DNA from: Solirubrobacteraceae bacterium
GTDB taxonomy: Bacteria; Actinomycetota; Thermoleophilia; Solirubrobacterales; Solirubrobacteraceae
Assembly: GCA_016463765.1 (NCBI GenBank)
Contig: JAEMQS010000009.1
Location: 1 to 64,000 of the forward strand
Direction: 5' to 3'
Length of the DNA: 64,000 nucleotides
Within the stretch, counting starts at the first letter, position 1. Each line of letters opens with the position of its first letter. Position numbers and translations under genes: made by a program. Below the pieces are notes generated by a model. It had not been told where the DNA came from and searched no databases. It saw only the letters and a list, made by a program, of their open reading frames with translations. This document shows, piece by piece, positions 19,295 through 27,960 of this stretch.

Positions 19295-19333
19295 CCGCGG
19301 AAGCGTGGACGTCCAACGCTTCCGCGGAAGCGC
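19295..19333. repeat. interspersed palindrome, copy 2, in a larger inverted repeat
   Basis: The 16-bp core CGCTTCCGCGGAAGCG at 19317-19332 is preceded by an inverted half (CCGCGGAAGCGT at 19295-19306), which pairs with ACGCTTCCGCGG at 19316-19327 around a GGACGTCC loop. The DNA or RNA could therefore fold in two alternative ways. Confidence 0.65.
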
Positions 19334-19341
19334 CTCGCGCC

Positions 19342-20799
19342 TCAGGCAGCGGCCCCGAACCACGTGGCCAGCGCATCGGTGAGCCCGTCGGTGCTGCCCT
19401 CCCCGACCCACGCGACGTACCCATCCGGGCGGACCAGCACCGCGCTCGGGGCGCTCACGTCTCCGAGGACCGGGAGCTCCCACGCGCCGTCGTAGCGGGC
19501 CATCACCACCGGGACACGGTCGGCCCACCCGGTGACGTCCGCGTCGCCGAGGCCCCCGAGGTCGAGCAGCACCGGCCGCGCGTCGTGCAGCAGGTCGAAC
19601 ACCCGGCGTCCGTCGCCGAGGTCGAGGTCGGGCATCCGGCGACCGAGCAGCGGGTGACCTTCGCCGAGGTCGTAGTGGATGTCCAGCGCGGAGATCGTGC
19701 CCACGACCTTCCGGCGCGGTTCGTCCATCTCGCCGAACGCGGAGACGAGGTCGACCAGCGGCGCCATTCGCTCGTCTCGGCGCTGCAGCGCCGCCTGCAC
19801 GATGGTGTGCTCCAGCGCGCGGGCGCCGACCGGATGGCGCTCCGCGTGGTAGGTGTCCAGCAGGGTGTCCGGGGCCGCGCCGCCGACCACCAGCGCCAGC
19901 TTCCACCCGAGGTTCACCGCATCCTGCACGCCCAGGCTCAGCCCCTGACCGCCGGCGGGGTAGTGGATGTGCGCGGAGTCCCCCGCGAGCAGCACGCGCC
20001 CGGCCCGGTACGTGGCCGCCTGACGGGTGGCGTCGGTGAACCGCGAGACCCACGTCGGGGAATGCGCCCCGAAGTCCGTGCCGAACACGTCGATCAGCGC
20101 GGCGCTGAGGTCGCGCAGCGACGGCTCGGAGCCCACGCCGAGTTCGCGCTCGGTGACGATGACGCGGAACGTCCGCCCGTCCTCCAGCCGGTTCAGGCCA
20201 TGGACGCCGATCTCGTCGTGCCGGACGCCCGGCGGCGGTTCCTCGGTGAGCTCGACCTCCGCGATGAGGTTGCTGCGCGTCGCGTCCCACCCGGGGAAGT
20301 CGATGCCCGCCTGCTTGCGGATGAGGCTGCGCCCGCCGTCGCAGCCGACGAGGTACTGCGCCCGCAGCGACGCTCCGTCGGAGAGCGACACCGTGACGCC
20401 GTCGTCGTCCTGCGCGAAGCCGGCGACCTCGCGGTCGTAGAGGATCTGCACGGGCAGCTCGGCGAGCCACTCGGCCATGATCCGCTCGATCTGGTTCTGC
20501 CAGATCCCGAGCGAGTACGGGTGCCGCGTCGGGAAGTCGCTCATGTCGAGAATGGTCGAGCCGAGCATCGACGCCTGGGCCGTCTGGCCCTCGGCGAGGA
20601 ACCGTTCGACGACACCGCGCATGTCGAGCACCTCGAGCGTGCGGGCGTGAAAGCCGCCGGCGCGCGAGCCGACGAGGACGTGATCGGGACGCCGCTCGAC
20701 CACCACGACGTCAACCCGCGCCAGCGCCAGTTCGGCCGCCAGCATCATGCCCGCCGGGCCGCCTCCGGCGATGACCACCGCGTGTTCTGACTCGTGCAT
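19342..20799 (-). CDS. FAD-dependent monooxygenase (PheA/TfdB-type)
   Basis: 485 residues from ATG 20799, chosen for the GGAGGAG site 6 nt upstream. It has GGGPAGMMLAAELA at the N-terminus (dinucleotide site), CDGGRSLIRK (the DG region that binds both FAD and NADPH) and LLAGDSAHIHYPAGGQGLSLGVQD (FAD ribityl-binding GD motif). The C-terminal thioredoxin-like domain is VPVVMARYDGAWELPVLG. The family hydroxylates aromatic rings or polyketides using NAD(P)H and O2. It sits downstream of the MpaB-type oxygenase and upstream of the tautomerase, suggesting a small catabolic or tailoring cluster. Confidence 0.9.
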   Translation of the reverse strand: MHESEHAVVIAGGGPAGMMLAAELALARVDVVVVERRPDHVLVGSRAGGFHARTLEVLDMRGVVERFLAEGQTAQASMLGSTILDMSDFPTRHPYSLGIWQNQIERIMAEWLAELPVQILYDREVAGFAQDDDGVTVSLSDGASLRAQYLVGCDGGRSLIRKQAGIDFPGWDATRSNLIAEVELTEEPPPGVRHDEIGVHGLNRLEDGRTFRVIVTERELGVGSEPSLRDLSAALIDVFGTDFGAHSPTWVSRFTDATRQAATYRAGRVLLAGDSAHIHYPAGGQGLSLGVQDAVNLGWKLALVVGGAAPDTLLDTYHAERHPVGARALEHTIVQAALQRRDERMAPLVDLVSAFGEMDEPRRKVVGTISALDIHYDLGEGHPLLGRRMPDLDLGDGRRVFDLLHDARPVLLDLGGLGDADVTGWADRVPVVMARYDGAWELPVLGDVSAPSAVLVRPDGYVAWVGEGSTDGLTDALATWFGAAA

Positions 20800-20844
20800 T
20801 GCGCTCCTCCAGTCGCTGCCGTTTCCCACGTGCGGCGAGCGAGT

Positions 20845-20868
20845 ATGAGGGGCGAATCACGGCCTCAT
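20845..20868. promoter_or_regulatory. inverted repeat in the monooxygenase upstream region
   Basis: ATGAGG-N12-CCTCAT lies 46-69 nt upstream of the monooxygenase ATG. A short AGCGA-TTTT-TCGCT stem (20873-20886) lies beside it and could end MpaB transcription. Regulator unknown. Confidence 0.3.
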
Positions 20869-20911
20869 GAGCAGCGATTTTTCGCTATAACTTGGAGGTG
20901 GGGAGAGGGCG

Positions 20912-22261
20912 TCAGGCGCTGCTGACCAGCGGCTTGGCCATCGGCGTGTACGTCGACGCGTCGGTGGTGAACTCCGCCGTCCCGTAGGTCTTCAGCCGCT
21001 TCTTCAGCAGGCGGATGGCGTAGGAGTCGACCACGTCGCGCAGGACGGGCACGCGGCTCGCCGCCGTCACCGCGACGAACCGGCCGATGACGAACGGCGC
21101 CGTCACCGCGATGCGCGCGACGTCGGTCTTGCCGAGTGAGACGCCCATCTCCGCGGCCTTCTCCGTGTTGTTGTTCGTGAAGCTGCGGATGAAGAACGCC
21201 TTGCTGTAGCTCTTCTCGACGCTCTCGGCCGCGCGGTCGAACGGCGTGTCGCCGGCGCGCAGGTACGCCGCCATCGTCGCGCGCACGAGCTCGCCGCACG
21301 TGGCGTCGTCGAAGCCGTCGCGGAGCATCGCCGCGCGCGCGTGCATGAGGTGCAGCGTCTCGTTGGGCGTCCGCGGCAGCAGCTCCTCGGGCAGGCCGAG
21401 CAGGAAGCAGCGGTAGCGGCAGAACTCGACGACCGCGCGCTCCTGGGCGTTGAACTCGGTGCGGCCCTTGCGCTTGGCCTGCGCGGCGAGCAGGTAGATG
21501 TTGATGAGCCCGGCGGGCATCTGGTCGACCTGGGGGACGGGGATGCCGAAGACGTCGAGGTCCCAGCGGTCCGAGCGCTTCAGCGCGTTGTAGCGGACCA
21601 TGGAGTGCATGAGCCGGACCATCGCGGCGGCCTCGAAGCCCGGGCCGTGGCGGTCCAGCGCGCCGGGGAGCGTCGTGACGGTGAAGAAGCTCGACGTCTC
21701 GTTGACGCGGCGCGCGGCCTTCTTGCCGCCGAGCGTGCCCGTGAGCGCCATCGGCAGCGCCGCGTACGTGTTCAGGAACGTCGCGACGAACGCGCCGCGG
21801 GTGACGAAGGGGGAGAGGAACGCCATTGGGATCCGCTCCACCCGCGCGCCCTCGCGCACCAGGTCCATGTCCAGCCAATCCGGCGCGTCCTCCATCGACG
21901 CGATGAAGGCCTCGAGCTCGGGCGGCGCGTCGGGGACGGACTCGATGCCGTCCCGGCACGCCTGCTTGAGCATGTCGATCAGGCCCTTGAAGCTGCACTC
22001 GGCCATGAGCGAGGCGTACGGATCGGCGACGACGTCACCGAGCATCGTCGCGGTGCTCATGAGCTCGACGACGCGTTCGTCGCCCATGACCTTGCTGCGA
22101 CTGGCGACCCACGTCGGCAGCGCGGATTCGTCGTCGGGTTCGGTGGCGAGCCGGTAGGGCTGTGCGGTGAAGTCGACATCGCCGTACAGCCGCGGTTGCA
22201 GCTGCTGCTGGCTGAGGACGCGCGCGGCGAGGTCGGGGTAGTGCAGACTCTGCTCAAGCAT
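20912..22261 (-). CDS. MpaB-type oxygenase (DUF2236, latex-clearing-protein superfamily)
   Basis: 449 residues from ATG 22261. The core has MVRLMHSMVRYNAL, the Arg/His-containing helix typical of the family, whose members bind heme b through His (family knowledge). VTRGAFVATFLNTYAALPMAL and the RCFLLGLPEELLPRTP block also match. Members include MpaB', which cleaves a terpenoid chain, and rubber-cleaving Lcp; the substrate here is unknown. It is transcribed away from a TetR gene across a 39-nt gap with a palindromic operator that covers its -10 (TAAGTT, 22271-22276). Confidence 0.85.
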   Translation of the reverse strand: MLEQSLHYPDLAARVLSQQQLQPRLYGDVDFTAQPYRLATEPDDESALPTWVASRSKVMGDERVVELMSTATMLGDVVADPYASLMAECSFKGLIDMLKQACRDGIESVPDAPPELEAFIASMEDAPDWLDMDLVREGARVERIPMAFLSPFVTRGAFVATFLNTYAALPMALTGTLGGKKAARRVNETSSFFTVTTLPGALDRHGPGFEAAAMVRLMHSMVRYNALKRSDRWDLDVFGIPVPQVDQMPAGLINIYLLAAQAKRKGRTEFNAQERAVVEFCRYRCFLLGLPEELLPRTPNETLHLMHARAAMLRDGFDDATCGELVRATMAAYLRAGDTPFDRAAESVEKSYSKAFFIRSFTNNNTEKAAEMGVSLGKTDVARIAVTAPFVIGRFVAVTAASRVPVLRDVVDSYAIRLLKKRLKTYGTAEFTTDASTYTPMAKPLVSSA

Positions 22262-22270
22262 GTGGCCCAC

Positions 22271-22289
22271 AACTTACGTCGTATAAGTT
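22271..22289. promoter_or_regulatory. TetR-type operator between mpaB-like and tetR genes
   Basis: AACTTA-cgtcgta-TAAGTT, a perfect 6-bp inverted repeat with a 7-nt spacer, midway between the two divergent starts (22261 and 22301). Each arm forms a TAAGTT -10-like hexamer for one direction, so one bound dimer could repress both genes. Confidence 0.7.
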
Positions 22290-22300
22290 AGGTCGTCAAG

Positions 22301-22912
22301 ATGGGATCTCCCACCCAGCCACGACGGCGGCGGATGAGCGGCGGGGATCGCCAGGAGCAGATCCTCGACATCACCCATGCCATCGTCGACGCCGAGGGCT
22401 TTCACGCGGCGACGCTCAACCGGATCGCCGCCGAGGCGGGCGTCACCCGCACGGTCGTCTACCAGCAGTTCGGCGACCTCGCGGGGGTGTTCGTCGCGCT
22501 CGTCGACCGGGAGGCCGCGCGGGCGGGCGCCCAGTTCGCCGAGGCCGTCGCGCAGAGCCCCGAGCCGGCAGAGGACGACGGCGCGTTCGTGCACGCCTTC
22601 GGCGGGGTCCTCCGGGCCGCCGACGCGCATCCCGCGACGTGGCGCCTGTTTCTGTTCCCGCCGCAGGGCGCCCCGCCCGAGCTGCATGAGCGCCTCGCGC
22701 AGGCGCAGTCCCTCGTCCGGCGGTACTTCATGGACGTGCTGCTCGCCATCAATCCGGACCTCCCCGACGCGGAGTACACCGCGCGCATCCTCAACGCGGC
22801 CGGCGACGAGCTGTTGCGCCTGCGGCTGACCGATCCCGAGAGCGCGACCCACGAGCGCCTGCTGGCGCACGTCCGCAGGCTCACGCCCACGCTGCTGCGG
22901 CAGACGATCTAG
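22301..22912 (+). CDS. TetR/AcrR-family regulator
   Basis: 203 residues. The N-terminal TetR HTH (about 17-62: QEQILDITHAIVDAEGFHAATLNRIAA then VTRTVVYQQFGDLAGVF) is typical, and the C-terminal ligand domain is unassigned. A basic tail (QPRRRRMSGG) precedes the HTH. It probably represses itself and the divergent MpaB-type oxygenase through the palindrome at 22271-22289, released by a substrate-like ligand; this is inferred from the divergent layout. Confidence 0.9.
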   Translation: MGSPTQPRRRRMSGGDRQEQILDITHAIVDAEGFHAATLNRIAAEAGVTRTVVYQQFGDLAGVFVALVDREAARAGAQFAEAVAQSPEPAEDDGAFVHAFGGVLRAADAHPATWRLFLFPPQGAPPELHERLAQAQSLVRRYFMDVLLAINPDLPDAEYTARILNAAGDELLRLRLTDPESATHERLLAHVRRLTPTLLRQTI

Positions 22913-22973
22913 CGGTCCCGCGGCCGCGCGCCGTACTCTTCTGCGCCGTGACGCCCGCAAGGACACCCAGCAC

Positions 22974-23903
22974 ATGAGCGCCGGTCTGGCCGCCCTTCTC
23001 GACGACGTCGCCGCGCTGGCGCGCATCGCCGCCGCATCGGTCGACGATGTCGCCGCCGGCGCCGGCCGCGCGAGCATGAAGGCCGCCGGCGTGATCGTCG
23101 ACGACGCCGCCGTCACTCCGCGCTACGTCCAGGGGTTCGAGGCGAACCGCGAACTGCCGATGATCAGGCGGATCGCGATCGGGTCGCTGCGCAACAAGCT
23201 GTTCTTCATCCTGCCCGCCGCGCTGCTGCTCAGCGAGGTGCTGCCGTGGCTCGTCACCCCGATCCTCATGATCGGCGCCACATACCTCTGTTACGAGGGC
23301 GCCGAGAAGCTGTGGGAGTGGGTCGGCCCCAGCCATCACACGGACGCCGCGGGGGTGCATGAGCCCGAAGACGAGGAGGCACTCGTCGGCAAGGCGATCC
23401 GCACGGACTTCATCCTGTCGGCGGAGATCATGGTGATCGCGCTCAACGAGGTCACCGACGAGCCGTTCATCTCGCGCGCGCTGATCCTCATCGTCGTGGC
23501 CTTCGCGATCACCATCGGCGTGTACGGCGCCGTCGGCCTGATCGTGAAGATGGACGACATCGGCCTGCGGATGGCGATGGGTGGCAGCGGCGCCGGCGCG
23601 TCCTTCGGGCGCGGCCTTGTGCGGGCGATGCCGGTCGTCATGTCGGTGCTCTCCACCGTGGGCATCGCCGCGATGCTCTGGGTCGGCGGGCACATCCTGC
23701 TCGTGGGCCTCGAGGAGCTCGGGGTCACCTTCCTCTACGACGCGGTCCACCACCTCGAGGAGGCGGTCCACGACGCGCTCGGCGCGGTGGGCGGTGTCGC
23801 CGCCTGGCTGACGAACACGATCGCGTCGGCGATCCTCGGGGTCATCGTCGGCGCGATCGTCGTGGCGGTCATGCACCTGCGCGGCGGCAAGCACGCGCAC
23901 TGA
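22974..23903 (+). CDS. DUF808 (YedI-like) inner-membrane protein
   Basis: 309 residues. The start MSAGLAALLDDVAALARIAAASVDDVAA and the later KAAGVIVDDAAVTPRYV and RNKLFFILPAALLLSEVLPWLVTPILM are hallmarks of DUF808, represented by Escherichia coli YedI. About six membrane helices; the role is unknown. An AAGGAC ribosome site precedes the ATG, and a TACTCT hexamer at 22934-22939 suggests a short leader of about 30 nt. Confidence 0.9.
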   Translation: MSAGLAALLDDVAALARIAAASVDDVAAGAGRASMKAAGVIVDDAAVTPRYVQGFEANRELPMIRRIAIGSLRNKLFFILPAALLLSEVLPWLVTPILMIGATYLCYEGAEKLWEWVGPSHHTDAAGVHEPEDEEALVGKAIRTDFILSAEIMVIALNEVTDEPFISRALILIVVAFAITIGVYGAVGLIVKMDDIGLRMAMGGSGAGASFGRGLVRAMPVVMSVLSTVGIAAMLWVGGHILLVGLEELGVTFLYDAVHHLEEAVHDALGAVGGVAAWLTNTIASAILGVIVGAIVVAVMHLRGGKHAH

Positions 23904-23909
23904 GGCGGC

Positions 23910-24431
23910 CTACCGGGGCCACCGTCCCGTCAGGTGGTCTCCCGGCGACAGCGCCGACCACGCGGCGCCGGCATCGCGTAGGCGCGCGAAGCAGGCGCGC
24001 AGGGCGTCCGCCGTGACCGCGTCGCTCCACCAGCGGTCACCGCTCGCGCCCCGGGCGGCGTGCGGATCGGGGCGGTCGACCAGTGAGAGATCGCACGCCA
24101 CCCGGACGAGGACCTCGGCCTGGTTGAGCTGTTCGACCGCGGCCGCAAGGATCTCGCCGGCGTGTCTGGCGGCGTGCGGTCGCTGACGCCCGGCGAGGAT
24201 CGAGGCGCCGCGGAACAGCCCGCCGGCCGCAAGGACGCCCCACACCCCGCGCTCCAGTCCGAGCTCGTCCTCGACGATGAGGTGGGCGATGTCGTGCGGG
24301 ACCTCGCGCGCAGGCCCGCCGACGCGGTTGTAGGCGCCGCCGTCGAGCTCGACCTCCACGCCGTCGGCGCGGTGCAGCACCGAGCGGTACCGCCGCGTGG
24401 CGCCCTTGACGAAGACGATCTCGCCTGTCAC
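23910..24431 (-). CDS. hypothetical protein with an HxxxHxxxE-like motif
   Basis: 173 residues from GTG 24431 (VTGEIVFVKGATRRYRSVLHRADGVEVELDGG). The motif VPHDIAHLIVEDELGL could bind metal through two His and a Glu, as in small hydrolases, but I cannot place it in a family. An ATG 14 codons upstream is possible; the GTG is preferred because TACCGT lies exactly 7 nt before it. It converges on the DUF808 gene with a gap of 6 nt. Confidence 0.65.
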   Translation of the reverse strand: MTGEIVFVKGATRRYRSVLHRADGVEVELDGGAYNRVGGPAREVPHDIAHLIVEDELGLERGVWGVLAAGGLFRGASILAGRQRPHAARHAGEILAAAVEQLNQAEVLVRVACDLSLVDRPDPHAARGASGDRWWSDAVTADALRACFARLRDAGAAWSALSPGDHLTGRWPR

Positions 24432-24438
24432 GGCCCGG

Positions 24439-24444
24439 ACGGTA
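24439..24444 (-). promoter_or_regulatory. -10 element TACCGT, leaderless promoter
   Basis: TACCGT ends 7 nt before GTG 24431. Confidence 0.5.
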
Positions 24445-24551
24445 GCTCCGTCGTCCGGGGCAAGTACGGACACCGGATGCGCGCTGCACCCGATGCGCTG
24501 GCGTTCATGCGGGCGTACGGTCGCCGTGGGTCACTCTGGGAGGACGACAAC

Positions 24552-25931
24552 ATGGGCGAGCAGCTCACCATTCTCGACACGATGTTCCTCGAGCTCGAGC
24601 AGGTCGACGAGACGGCGCACATGCACATCGGCGCCGCGCTCATCTTCGATCCGCTGCCGGGAGGCGGCGTGCCGGACATCGACGACCTGCGCGAGTTCAT
24701 GGGCGCGCGCATCGGGCTGCTGCCGCGCTTCGCACAGCAGCTGTCGTCGCCCAGCGCGGGCCCGCTGACCTGGCTGACGTGGGAGCCCGCCCCGGACTTC
24801 GACATCTCCGCGCACCTGCGCCACGCCACCCTGCCCGCGCCCGGCGGTGAGCCCGAGCTGCTGGAGTGGCTCGGCGACTTCTGGTCGCACCGGCTGGACC
24901 GCCACCGGCCGCTGTGGGAGATCGTCCTGGTCGACGGCCTGGAGCACGGCCGCTGGGCGATGGCGACGAAGACCCATCACTGCCTCGTCGACGGCGTCGG
25001 GGCGCTCGACCTCGGCAAGGTGCTGCTCGACGAGACGCCCGACGCGCCGCCGGTTCCCGAGCAGGCCGTCGAGCCCGTGCACGGCGAGAACGGCGGCGGG
25101 CGCTCGTGGTTCTCGCCCGGCATCGCCATCCGCGGGGCGCGCGCGGGGCTGTCCGCGCTGACGCACCCGCGCGACTCGATCGAGAAGATCGTCGCGGCAG
25201 CCGAGGTGATCGTGAAGGAGGAGATCATCGCGGCGCCCGCATCGAGCCTGAACCGCCCGACGAGCGGCACGCGCCACTACGCGACGGTCCGCCTGAGCCT
25301 CGAGGACGTCAACGCGACCCGCGCGCGGTTCGGCGGCACGATCAACGACATGGTGCTCGCCCTCTGTGCGGGCGGGATTCGGCACCTCCTGGAGTCGCGC
25401 GGGGAAGAGGTCCAGGGTGTCCTGCGCGCCCAGGTGCCGGTCAACGTGCGGACCGCGGACGGGCGCGACCTGGGCAACGAGATCACGTCGCTGTTCGTCG
25501 AGCTGCCGGTCGGCGAGCCCGACACGCTGCGGCGCTACCGCCGCGTGGTCGACAACGCCGAGCGGTTGAAGGCCGGCTCGCAGGGCGCCGGGGGCAGCAC
25601 GATCGCGAAGATCGCCGACCTCGCCCCGCCGCTGGCGGGCGAGCTGCTGGCCCGCAGCATGTTCGGCACCACACGCATGTTCAACCTCACGATCACCAAC
25701 GTCCCCGGGCCTCCGGACAAGCGGTACGCGTTCGGGGCCCCGCTCGTCGAGCTGCTGCCGCTCGTCCCGCTGTTCACCGGGCACACGGTGGGCATCGCGG
25801 CGGTGAGCTACGCCGGGCAGATGGTCTTCGGCATCAACGCCGACCGGGTCGCGGCGCCGGACGTCGCGGTACTCGCCGAGGGCATCGAGCAGACGTTCGC
25901 GGAGCTGTCGGCGCCGGTCGCGGCGGACTGA
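24552..25931 (+). CDS. wax ester synthase / diacylglycerol acyltransferase (WS/DGAT)
   Basis: 459 residues. The catalytic motif HHCLVDG (142-148) fits HHxxxDG, and the N-terminal LTILDTMFLELE and C-terminal NVPGPPDKRYAFGAPLVELLPLVPLFTGHTVGIAAVSY blocks are family signatures. It esterifies acyl-CoA to fatty alcohols or diacylglycerol, forming storage wax or triacylglycerol. The start follows GGGAGGACGACAAC. The next gene, 88 nt on, is an acyl-CoA synthetase that can supply its acyl-CoA, so the two likely work together. Confidence 0.95.
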   Translation: MGEQLTILDTMFLELEQVDETAHMHIGAALIFDPLPGGGVPDIDDLREFMGARIGLLPRFAQQLSSPSAGPLTWLTWEPAPDFDISAHLRHATLPAPGGEPELLEWLGDFWSHRLDRHRPLWEIVLVDGLEHGRWAMATKTHHCLVDGVGALDLGKVLLDETPDAPPVPEQAVEPVHGENGGGRSWFSPGIAIRGARAGLSALTHPRDSIEKIVAAAEVIVKEEIIAAPASSLNRPTSGTRHYATVRLSLEDVNATRARFGGTINDMVLALCAGGIRHLLESRGEEVQGVLRAQVPVNVRTADGRDLGNEITSLFVELPVGEPDTLRRYRRVVDNAERLKAGSQGAGGSTIAKIADLAPPLAGELLARSMFGTTRMFNLTITNVPGPPDKRYAFGAPLVELLPLVPLFTGHTVGIAAVSYAGQMVFGINADRVAAPDVAVLAEGIEQTFAELSAPVAAD

Positions 25932-26019
25932 CAACCGTACCTGCCACATTCCGGTCGCGGTTCGGCATGATGTGACCGACCCGCGCAGGGGAGACGCGGA
26001 CGACGAGAGGACCACGACC

Positions 26020-27804
26020 ATGGCCGTGCAGACCGCCACGACGTTCGCCGAGGCGTTCATGACCACCGTCGACCGGCGCGCGGAGGATGTCGCGCTGCGC
26101 ACGAAGGACGACGAGGTCACGATCACCTGGGGCCAGTGGCGCGACCGCTCGGCCGCGATCGCCGCCGGGCTGCAGCAGCTCGGCCTCGAGCACGGGCAGT
26201 GCGTCGGCATCCTGCTGGGCAACCGGCCCGAGTTCCACCTCGTCGACATCGGCGTGCTCATCGCGGGCGGCACCCCGTTCTCGATCTACCAGACGTCGTC
26301 GCCCGAGCAGCTGCAGTACCTCGTCAGCGACGCCGACGCGCGCATCCTCATCACCGAGCCGATGTTCCTCCCGCTCGTCCAGGGCGCGCGCGAAGAGCTG
26401 CCGAACCTCGAGCACGTCGTGGTCGTCGACCCCGAGGGCGAGCTGCCCGACGGGTGCCTGTCGCTCGCCGACCTCGAGGAGCGCGGCGCCGGCGCCGACT
26501 TCGACCTGCAGGCCGCGCTCGACGCGATCGAGCCCGAGGACATCCTCACCCTCATCTACACGTCAGGCACGACGGGCCCGCCGAAGGGCGTGCAGCTCTC
26601 GCACCGCAACCTGCTCGCGGCCGTCGACGCCATCGAGGCGATGGTGCAGTTCGACGACGACTCGCGGGTCATCAGCTGGCTGCCGAGCGCGCACATCGCC
26701 GAGCGGGCGGCCCACCACTATCTGCCGATTCGCTACGGCATCCAGGTCACGTCCTGCCCGGACCCCAAGCAGGTCGTCTCCTACCTTCCCGCGGTCCAGC
26801 CGACCTGGTTCTTCGCGGTTCCCCGGGTGTGGGAGAAGCTGAAGGCGGGCCTGGAGGCGATGCTCGCGGCGCAGCCCGAGGAGAAGCAGCAGGCGATGAA
26901 GGCGGCGATCGAGGCGTCGACGCAGAAGGTGCGCCTCGAGCAGGCAGGCGAGCCGGTGCCCGACGAGCTGGCCGCCGCCGTGGCGAAGGCCGACGAGCAG
27001 GCGTTCGCGGGCATCCGCCAGATGCTCGGGTTCTCCAGCATCAAGGCCGTGAACGTCGGCGCGGCGCCGACGCCCGTCGAGGTCATCGAGTTCTTCCACG
27101 CGATCGGCGTGCCGGTCGCGGAGATCTGGGGGATGAGCGAGACGTGCGGCGCGGGTGCCGCCAACCGGCCGGGACGGATCAAGATCGGCACCGTCGGGGA
27201 GCCGGCGCCCGGCTTCGAGATCAAGCTCGCCGAGGACGGCGAGGTGCTCGTGCGCGCCGACGCCGTGATGACCGGCTACCGCAACCTGCCCGACAAGACC
27301 GCCGAGACCATCGATGTGGACGGCTGGCTGCACACCGGAGACATCGGGGAGTTCGACGAGGACGGCTACCTGAAGATCGTCGACCGCAAGAAGGAGCTCA
27401 TCATCAACGCGGCCGGCAAGAACATGTCGCCCTCGTTCATCGAGGCGACCCTGAAGTCGTCCTCGCCGCTCATCGGGCAGGCGTGCGTCATCGGCGACGC
27501 GCGGTCCTACAACACCGCGCTCATCGTGCTCGACGCCGACTTCGCCCCGATGTGGGCGCAGCAGCAGGGCATCGAGGACGCGTCGCTGGAGTCGCTCGCG
27601 CGCGACGACCGGGCGCGAGCCGCGGTGCAGGAGGCCGTCGACGCCGCGAACGCCAAGCTCAGCCGGGTCGAACAGATCAAGAAGTTCACGATCGTCGAGG
27701 GCGACTGGCTGCCCGGAGGCGACGAGCTGACCCCCACCATGAAGCTCAAGCGCAAGCCGATCGGCGCCAAGTACGACGACGCCATCAGCGCGATGTACGC
27801 CTGA
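26020..27804 (+). CDS. long-chain fatty-acid-CoA ligase (AMP-forming)
   Basis: 594 residues from ATG 26020, with a GAGAGG site upstream. The AMP-binding motif TSGTTGPPKG (181-190) is intact. WGMSETCGAG is the acyl-adenylate motif, GWLHTGDIGEFDEDGYLKIVDRKKELI the hinge (A8) region, and MKLKRKPI supplies the catalytic Lys. Length and the helical insertion (LEAMLAAQPEEKQQAMKAAIEAS) match actinobacterial FadD15-like long-chain ligases. Cytosolic; activates fatty acids for beta-oxidation or for the neighbouring wax ester synthase. Confidence 0.95.
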   Translation: MAVQTATTFAEAFMTTVDRRAEDVALRTKDDEVTITWGQWRDRSAAIAAGLQQLGLEHGQCVGILLGNRPEFHLVDIGVLIAGGTPFSIYQTSSPEQLQYLVSDADARILITEPMFLPLVQGAREELPNLEHVVVVDPEGELPDGCLSLADLEERGAGADFDLQAALDAIEPEDILTLIYTSGTTGPPKGVQLSHRNLLAAVDAIEAMVQFDDDSRVISWLPSAHIAERAAHHYLPIRYGIQVTSCPDPKQVVSYLPAVQPTWFFAVPRVWEKLKAGLEAMLAAQPEEKQQAMKAAIEASTQKVRLEQAGEPVPDELAAAVAKADEQAFAGIRQMLGFSSIKAVNVGAAPTPVEVIEFFHAIGVPVAEIWGMSETCGAGAANRPGRIKIGTVGEPAPGFEIKLAEDGEVLVRADAVMTGYRNLPDKTAETIDVDGWLHTGDIGEFDEDGYLKIVDRKKELIINAAGKNMSPSFIEATLKSSSPLIGQACVIGDARSYNTALIVLDADFAPMWAQQQGIEDASLESLARDDRARAAVQEAVDAANAKLSRVEQIKKFTIVEGDWLPGGDELTPTMKLKRKPIGAKYDDAISAMYA

Positions 27805-27819
27805 CACGTCCACGTCCGT

Positions 27820-27846
27820 CGGCGGCCGATTCATGGTCGGCCGCCG
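27820..27846 (+). terminator. hairpin downstream of the acyl-CoA ligase
   Basis: A 10-bp perfect stem (CGGCGGCCGA / TCGGCCGCCG) with a 7-nt loop, 15 nt after the stop codon. It lacks a T-tract, so efficiency is uncertain. Confidence 0.5.
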
Positions 27847-27960
27847 AACGGTCGATGACATCAGGTGAGTCGCGTCGCTCCGAACTGCGCGACTCCCTTT
27901 TCCCGCAGCGCCCCGTGATCCGCCGGATCGCGATCCCCGCTGCCCCCAGGACGTGACGCG

